20,620 nucleotides of DNA from a virus. The notes beneath the pieces are model-generated. The model did not search any database and was not told the origin of the DNA. It saw nothing but the letters and a program-made list of their open reading frames with translations. Below, piece by piece: positions 15,199-20,620 of the stretch; position 1 is the stretch's first letter, and every line of letters starts with the position of its first letter. A program made the position numbers and the translations under genes. The stretch is from IMG/VR virus record IMGVR_UViG_3300027747_000793, positions 1 through 20,620 of that record; one strand, 5' to 3'.

Positions 15199-15858
15199 TT
15201 ATAAATTTGTTTTAATGATTGTTACTGGAACACTAATTCTAGCGCCTGAGTCACGGCCTGTTACTATTAATGTTGTTTGTAGTTGAGAATTACTACCGAA
15301 TAAAGTATTAACTGTAGTAGCTGTCATATTGATTGTAGTACCAATAACTGTTTTACTTACAGTTGTACCTATTGTTGTGGTAGCATTTAAAGAAGCGACT
15401 TCTGCTGTGTTAATTCCAACTCCAACAAAGTTACTCATTGTTCTAACGTCTCCGATAGTAACAACGTAGCCTGATTGCTCGTAAGTGCTATTAGCTCCCA
15501 AGTAATTTAATGTTTGAGGAGTAATAGAGATAGAAGCTCCTTGACGAAGGCTAATATTGTTATAACCAATATTCAATACCGGTAACTTAGCTGTGCCTCT
15601 AGGAAGCGTCACTAATTTATACTTCATGATTTCTGTATCGTCAGGAAAAGCCTGAAGAACTGGCATGTTTTCTATTGCTTCACCGTAGAAGGCTGATCCT
15701 GATGGATGATTTGGATTGTACAAAGTGTAATCCACTTCATCATCGGACAAAGAAAATTGAGTAATTTGGAAAGATCCATCGTTTCGTGCCAATAATTCTC
15801 GGCCCTTTTTTGTAAGGATGGCGTCTACAACTACTGAGGTGCTACTTAAATAAGACAT
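15199..15858 (-). CDS. Conserved phage structural protein (tail/baseplate-associated)
   Basis: This protein has 219 residues. The N-terminus (MSYLSSTSVVVDAILTKKGR, then ELLARNDGSFQITQFSLSDD, then EVDYTLYNP) is a signature I associate with small structural proteins of uncultured T4-like and other large phages, where the gene lies next to large tail or baseplate genes. The rest is beta-rich with many Thr/Ser/Val residues and ends RISVPVTIIKTNL, suggesting an immunoglobulin-like or beta-sandwich end. It starts 28 nt downstream of the 1369-residue gene and is followed after 10 nt by the 345-residue structural gene. No enzyme motif is visible. The exact virion position is unknown. Confidence 0.72.
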   Translation of the reverse strand: MSYLSSTSVVVDAILTKKGRELLARNDGSFQITQFSLSDDEVDYTLYNPNHPSGSAFYGEAIENMPVLQAFPDDTEIMKYKLVTLPRGTAKLPVLNIGYNNISLRQGASISITPQTLNYLGANSTYEQSGYVVTIGDVRTMSNFVGVGINTAEVASLNATTTIGTTVSKTVIGTTINMTATTVNTLFGSNSQLQTTLIVTGRDSGARISVPVTIIKTNL

Positions 15859-15886
15859 ATAATTTGTGCTTTAAAAATAAATATTG

Positions 15887-18800
15887 TTAAATTAGGTTTT
15901 GTTGCTTTAATGCTTTTACGACGTTACCAGAATTTTCCCTGACAACTGGATCTATATATTGAGGGAATATTAGACCATCGTTAACTATATTGGAAGATCC
16001 TGAAAAAGCTAGAATCAAGTTAGTTTCATCAGGAGATCTTTTGAGTACTATATAATTAGATATGTAGCCAGGAACTCCTGAATTAGTGTCTCCAGTATTT
16101 AGTGTTCGATCTAAAGTAAACTTATAAAATGGAATATTTCCGGGTGTAGCTCCAGTTATATCTGTATAATAATCTGGTCCTGATACTTCAACTACTCTAT
16201 ATTCAGATTCGTTATATGAACCCCAAGAAGAATTATTATTTTTAAGTCTTATGAGATCCATTTGATTTAGACTGAATACTTTTACTGGGGTATCTATACC
16301 TGGTGTAGTTGAACTTTCGATAAATCCATTATAGAACAGAGATTGGGTTGCAGATATTCTAATTGTATTAACATCTATGGCGTACCATTTACTGTCTAGA
16401 TCCGTAATAGAAGTCGTGTATACATCAGAAGTTGTTGAACCTCCAATTGGATTATATGTTTGTTCGCTGTTTATTGCTACACTATAACTATGACCTGGTT
16501 GCCAAGTATTAAGAGTTCCTGCGGATCCTGAATATGAACTATTTATGTATTGATTAAATCTATAAGGAGGAGAAGTAGAAGATGGTACGCCTACCTGAGC
16601 TGTATAAGAATAATTTATGTTACTAGATCCTAAAGTATTATTGTATATAGTAAAATTAACGTATGTCAATAATGTACTAGGAGTCGTTCCTACCGCGCTA
16701 AAAGTAACTGGCATATATATAGCGCTTTGTACTGGGGATCTTAGTGTCCCTAGAGTCGGGGTAGACCAATAATTTGGATCTCCTGGTGTAATTGATGTAT
16801 AAGTTGGAATCGTTACGGTCGTAGTAGATTGACTAGGTTGAGTTAAAGCATATATTTTATTATTATTAACTCCATCTGTGCTATACAATACAGGACTATA
16901 TTTAAAACCTCCTTCGTATAAATTAGAACTAGTATTATTAGTCAATACTTGAGCAGTATTATCGGCTGAACTATAGTCAAATAATGATATATTTACAGTT
17001 TCTCCTGACTTAAATATGTTTTGTGTATAAAAGATATTATTATTTTGTTTAGTTAAATCTAATACATTTTGATTATTATCAAAAATATATTTTATCTGTG
17101 CATTAACTCTTCCTGGTAATTGGAAAGAAGAAGAGTATGTATCCACTAAATAACTATACTGATATTTTATTTTATCTATTGCTGCAGTTTTACCATAAGA
17201 AGAGTCTCCATCGGTGTATGTGGTATAGGTCGCGCTCGTAGTTTTTGATCCATAGTATCTAGGAATCGTGTAACTCTGCATAGCATAATTAGAGTCTTGA
17301 AGTTGCGCTAACTGACTATACGGATCTAAATAGTTGGTATAGCTATTAGCAGTTCTATTAGAAAGTGATTGAGTGATTAATCCATAATTACTTGGTTTAA
17401 CTTGACTACTATCGTAATCCAAATCCAAATAATTTCTTGATTTTACCGAAGCACTAACGTTTTGAAATAGGGCTCCCAAAGATTGCGTAACGAAACTGCC
17501 AGCAGAACCGCTAAAATTCTTTGAAATATCGTACTGCTTTTGGAAACTGTTTAAAGTAGTTGCGGTAATTACGGATCCTCCAAATTCTCCAGTGAATTTT
17601 TCAACTCCTTGAGAACTAGTAAATGGAACGTAACCAACAGATCCAGTCTTGTAACCTGACCAAGAAGTAGATCCTGATATGATATTTCCTCCCGAACCCG
17701 TGATTCCTAATATATCTATTGACTGACTGTAATTATTATAGACCGCAACAGAAGGTTCGTATCTTGGCTGTTTGTTTCTTTCCAACATGTGCGACTTAAT
17801 AATAATACCAGTCGACACGTCAGCTCTTGCCGGCACAAAATCTTTAATAGCCTTAAATAAACCGTTATTGTAAAATTTGATCAGTCTAATGTACTCCCAA
17901 ACGCTGTGTTTCTTAGTGTAGTTGTTTTGAAAATAAGAGTCTCTAAGCGTATTCAAAGCAACGTAAGAAGAAGATGCTGCATAACCAGGATTTCCTATGT
18001 ATTGATCTATTCCTCCTGCAAGTACTCCTGAGGCAGATATATAATTGTTTATAGTATTAGAAGGACTAAAACCAACTTCTATGTTTATTGAATTTAGTTT
18101 GGTGTTAGGATCGTAATATTGTAAAGTAGTAAAAGGAGAAAGTAAAGAAGAGGATATGGTTGTGGATCCTGTAACAGAAGCACTTCCAGTATCTATTGTT
18201 ATTTTATAATTAGTAGAGTCCAAATCGTAAACTCCAGGAATAGTGTTATCTACATTACCTCCAAATTCATCAACAGATAAAATAGTGTCAGGAATACCAT
18301 AACAAGCAATTAAAGCTTTAATGCCTCTTTGAGTACCTCTAGTCTTTAGTAAATAAGGTAAGTTGTGATAAAGTCTTTTATAAATTTCGTCTTGTACTTG
18401 TTGACCTGGTAAAGTAGCAATACTAGAAGTTACGTAATTTGTAATCATTTCCGATCCAGTAGGAGGCAATAAACTTCCATCGGCATTGATACCAAATAAA
18501 CTATAATAAACGTTATCGGAAATACTCGTGTTAGTGTATAATTGCATTCCCAAACCTCTTAGTGCATCGGAAACCAAATCTAATGAAATTCCAGTATTGG
18601 GATTATTTGTAGCATCGAACTTATTAGAAACGTCTTTATAGTACAACCAAATATTATCAAAGTGTTGACCTATCATATCCAAGAAGGTCAAATATGGTTG
18701 GTTACTAGAGTCGTCTAAAATGTATTGAGGCGAGGAATATCTTAAAGCGTCCTTATTTGAATAATCGTAAATTGACGCAGAGTATAATAGGGACGCGGTA

Positions 18801-19996
18801 GTAGCGGTAGTAACAGTATCTGCAGTTCCCAAAAAGTTAGAAACTTGAGAAGATGTAACAGAGTATAGCGTGTAAGGTTGAGTAGTATTTGATTTTGGCC
18901 AAGAGTAAGATGAGGACTGAAAATACAAGAAAGTTTCGTAAGGATCTAATTTACTTACTATATTGTTTATTGAGGTTTGAGCGGCTAAAGAAGACGATGA
19001 AGCAATTATAGGTGAGACTGCCGAATATTTTTTTGCATTTGCTATGTCTTGATTATAACTTTCTATTAATTGAACTTTGTATTTAAAATTTAAAACTCTT
19101 TCAGAAGCATTTGAAAAGTGTATAAAATTAGAAAAATCGCTATAATCAACGTTGATAGCTATCGACTTATCTTGATAGTAGTTCAACATTTTTTGATAGG
19201 ACGAAGTTACATTACTTGTTAATAAAGTATTGTAAGAGTAGTAAGGCGTAGTTTGACCAACCTTAACAGATGTGGCAACAGAATAATTTGGACCTCTTAA
19301 TTTGAACCTTTCGTTAGGATCCTCGGCAGGCACTTGAATATTAACGTTGTAGTTTATAGGTTCTGAAACCTTATCTACTATCCACAATTGCGTTTTAACG
19401 TCTATATCAGCGTCTAAAGGTTCGTAGAGCTTAACTATTAAATAAGCTCCTTCATCGTCTTGATTAAACGCAACGTTAACTCCAATTGCTAAAGTATTAG
19501 TTCCAAAGTTTAAATAAAAATCGCTGTAATAATTCTTGGTAGATATATAATTTTGGTATACATTGAATCCTTCCAAAATTCCTGAATCACTGATAACTTG
19601 AGAAGCCAGTTTGATCTCTGTTCTTGATTGAGATATTTCTTTGATCCAATATGTCTTACCGTATTGAGAATTGAATAGCTTCTTTAAAAAGTTATATTGT
19701 ATGTTTACCGAGCCTCTATTGAATCCTCTATTTATAACGTCTGTTTGAGGATCTAAAGTTAGTGTGCTATATAAACTAGTAGAAGGATTGGTCGTAAGAT
19801 AGGGATAATAATCGAATCCATCGTAATCAGAAAGAAGTATGTTTCCGTTTTGATCGTATATAAACAGTTCTATATAATCTTCTTTAGCTCCAAAATTAGA
19901 ATTTATATAATTATTGGTGATTAACGAAGTATCAACAGAAGAGTATTGTTGACTTGGTATGTCCGATCCTTTTATTTGTACTTGTATTAATTCCAT
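15887..19996 (-). CDS. Very large tail/baseplate structural protein
   Basis: At 1369 residues this is the largest protein of the window. The N-terminus (KEDYIELFIYDQNGNILLSD) and much of the sequence are rich in Ser, Tyr, Asn and Thr, as in phage tail or baseplate components. Around residues 541-580 is a distinctive conserved stretch, NLPYLLKTRGTQRGIKALI, followed by CYGIPDTILSVDEFGG. I recall this from large structural proteins of uncultured phages, and it resembles the K-G-T-x-R-G turn of tail proteins of the P2 gpI kind. The C-terminus has YRVVEVSGPDYY and IVLKRSPDETNLILAFSG. The start codon shares its A with the upstream stop (TAATG), so translation is probably coupled. The size suggests a hub, wedge or other multidomain baseplate scaffold. 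Tail-fibre connector is an alternative. Confidence 0.7.
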   Translation of the reverse strand: MELIQVQIKGSDIPSQQYSSVDTSLITNNYINSNFGAKEDYIELFIYDQNGNILLSDYDGFDYYPYLTTNPSTSLYSTLTLDPQTDVINRGFNRGSVNIQYNFLKKLFNSQYGKTYWIKEISQSRTEIKLASQVISDSGILEGFNVYQNYISTKNYYSDFYLNFGTNTLAIGVNVAFNQDDEGAYLIVKLYEPLDADIDVKTQLWIVDKVSEPINYNVNIQVPAEDPNERFKLRGPNYSVATSVKVGQTTPYYSYNTLLTSNVTSSYQKMLNYYQDKSIAINVDYSDFSNFIHFSNASERVLNFKYKVQLIESYNQDIANAKKYSAVSPIIASSSSLAAQTSINNIVSKLDPYETFLYFQSSSYSWPKSNTTQPYTLYSVTSSQVSNFLGTADTVTTATTASLLYSASIYDYSNKDALRYSSPQYILDDSSNQPYLTFLDMIGQHFDNIWLYYKDVSNKFDATNNPNTGISLDLVSDALRGLGMQLYTNTSISDNVYYSLFGINADGSLLPPTGSEMITNYVTSSIATLPGQQVQDEIYKRLYHNLPYLLKTRGTQRGIKALIACYGIPDTILSVDEFGGNVDNTIPGVYDLDSTNYKITIDTGSASVTGSTTISSSLLSPFTTLQYYDPNTKLNSINIEVGFSPSNTINNYISASGVLAGGIDQYIGNPGYAASSSYVALNTLRDSYFQNNYTKKHSVWEYIRLIKFYNNGLFKAIKDFVPARADVSTGIIIKSHMLERNKQPRYEPSVAVYNNYSQSIDILGITGSGGNIISGSTSWSGYKTGSVGYVPFTSSQGVEKFTGEFGGSVITATTLNSFQKQYDISKNFSGSAGSFVTQSLGALFQNVSASVKSRNYLDLDYDSSQVKPSNYGLITQSLSNRTANSYTNYLDPYSQLAQLQDSNYAMQSYTIPRYYGSKTTSATYTTYTDGDSSYGKTAAIDKIKYQYSYLVDTYSSSFQLPGRVNAQIKYIFDNNQNVLDLTKQNNNIFYTQNIFKSGETVNISLFDYSSADNTAQVLTNNTSSNLYEGGFKYSPVLYSTDGVNNNKIYALTQPSQSTTTVTIPTYTSITPGDPNYWSTPTLGTLRSPVQSAIYMPVTFSAVGTTPSTLLTYVNFTIYNNTLGSSNINYSYTAQVGVPSSTSPPYRFNQYINSSYSGSAGTLNTWQPGHSYSVAINSEQTYNPIGGSTTSDVYTTSITDLDSKWYAIDVNTIRISATQSLFYNGFIESSTTPGIDTPVKVFSLNQMDLIRLKNNNSSWGSYNESEYRVVEVSGPDYYTDITGATPGNIPFYKFTLDRTLNTGDTNSGVPGYISNYIVLKRSPDETNLILAFSGSSNIVNDGLIFPQYIDPVVRENSGNVVKALKQQNLI

Positions 19997-20331
19997 TAAA
20001 CTAAACTAGTTATTGATGTAAATGATTGATTTATGTCCAATAGTTGTTGACGAAGAGAGTTAATTTCTTCAATAAGAGCCAATTTCTCTGCGTCTATAAC
20101 TGATCCTCCCACGTATTGTTGACTTCTTTCGATTAATTCAGAATGAGAATTAGTGCCGGTTACCGGAATGTCAAAAAATAGTCTATCGTATTCTCTAAAA
20201 AATTGATCAACATTCATGGTACTAGCGCTTATTTCTTGCGGCGCAGTTATTAACTCCCTAAACGAAGTGTCTATTACCTTCGAATAGGTGTTAATTCCAT
20301 AAACTTTTTTAACTAGTTGAACATTTTCCAT
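19996..20331 (-). CDS. Small virion-region protein with C-terminal coiled coil
   Basis: This protein has 111 residues. The start overlaps the stop of the upstream gene by one base (TAATG at 20329-20333), and its own stop overlaps the next start in the same way, so all three genes are probably made together. The C-terminus (LALIEEINSLRQQLLDINQS) has the heptad spacing of a short coiled coil, suggesting oligomerisation or chaperone-like binding to the 1369-residue protein. I do not recognise the family. Small size and tight coupling suggest a tail/baseplate accessory or assembly factor, as inference only. Confidence 0.7.
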   Translation of the reverse strand: MENVQLVKKVYGINTYSKVIDTSFRELITAPQEISASTMNVDQFFREYDRLFFDIPVTGTNSHSELIERSQQYVGGSVIDAEKLALIEEINSLRQQLLDINQSFTSITSLV

Positions 20332-20620
20332 TATCTTATTATTTTAAAGATAGAATTATTATCTATTTCTATTGATTCACCGTCAGGTAAAACAGTTTTC
20401 AACAATAATTTATAATATCTTTCAGGCTCTAATCCATTCATGTATACATCGAAATAACTGCTTGTGCCATCACAACTTACCTTTGTATAATTATTATCAA
20501 AATCAACGACTATATCGTCTGCTTTAACATCTTGTATTGCCCAATAAGTCTGTTGAGGTAAAGCTTTATTGGTAATATACACAGAAGCAGTTGAAAAAGT
20601 TCTAGCTGGATATTTGTCTC
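20331..20620 (-). CDS. C-terminal part of a phage structural protein, 5' end cut by the window edge
   Basis: The frame stays open to the right edge (…D-K-Y-P-A-R-T-F-S-T-A-S-V-Y-I-T-N). The GTG at 20582 that could serve as a start is therefore probably an internal valine codon and the gene begins outside the window. About 96 residues are visible: YPARTF, then LPQQTYWAIQDVKADDIVVD, DNNYTKVSCDG and a C-terminal beta-rich piece (MNGLEPERYYKLLLKT...IFKIIR). The NGLEPERYYK turn and surrounding strands look like the last immunoglobulin-like domain of a virion protein. It is translationally coupled to the next gene by TAATG. Virion position unknown. Confidence 0.7.
   Translation of the reverse strand, partial: DKYPARTFSTASVYITNKALPQQTYWAIQDVKADDIVVDFDNNYTKVSCDGTSSYFDVYMNGLEPERYYKLLLKTVLPDGESIEIDNNSIFKIIR

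Noticed and set aside
7361-19732. TATTTATA strings (T4-type late promoter box TATAAATA on the minus strand) near 7363 and 19723
   Set aside because: Both lie deep inside genes, far from any start. In sequence this AT-rich such octamers are expected by chance.
1-20620. tRNA genes, integrase/att sites or transposons
   Set aside because: No cloverleaf-like sequence, recombinase motif or terminal inverted repeat was recognised by reading both strands. No systematic tRNA scan could be run.

Overview
The window looks like the late/structural region of a large, AT-rich tailed phage genome (or an uncultured viral contig). From position 540 to the right edge everything is coded on the minus strand, with gaps of 0-30 nt or overlaps of 1-8 nt. 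The exceptions are an 87-nt AT-rich gap at 10188-10274 and the 80-nt convergent gap at 460-539. None of the 13 starts whose upstream sequence lies inside the window (all minus strand) has a clear GGAGG-type Shine-Dalgarno sequence. That, together with cysteine-paired beta repeat units of a type I associate with Bacteroidetes and their phages, makes a Bacteroidetes-type host plausible but unproven. No integrase, tRNA, CRISPR array or transposase was seen.

Reading minus-strand transcription from right to left, the first block (20620-14151) holds virion proteins: the end of a structural protein, a small coupled protein, a 1369-residue probable baseplate/tail protein, a conserved 219-residue structural protein and a 345-residue structural protein. 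Next comes a 1290-residue protein (14147-10275). It has an N-terminal anchor region, five copies of a ~100-residue two-cysteine domain, and Ser/Thr/Pro-rich linkers made of TPSISI/TPSVSV-like hexapeptides, so its architecture resembles a bacterial or protozoan mucin-like adhesin.

Directly after it is a seven-gene carbohydrate block (10187-1356). It has two tandem GT60-like (GlcNAc-family, DSHHRF motif) glycosyltransferases, two related GT-A-like proteins (one with DGG in place of DxD), a GT-B-like glycosyltransferase, a NodU/TobZ-type O-carbamoyltransferase, and a fusion of an HtrL/YibB-WlaTC-like domain to a GT2-like domain. Then come a 103-residue stand-alone copy of the C-terminal module of the 345-residue structural protein and a GIY-YIG-type endonuclease. 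The block ends at a bidirectional terminator facing an unrecognised, 5'-truncated plus-strand gene of visibly higher GC.

The main hypothesis is that the carbohydrate block builds and carbamoylates an O-linked glycan on the TPS-rich linkers of the neighbouring 1290-residue virion protein, making a phage-encoded mucin-like glycoprotein system. This is inference from gene order and from the known polypeptide acceptors of GT60 enzymes. DNA modification or alteration of host surface glycans are the main alternatives.
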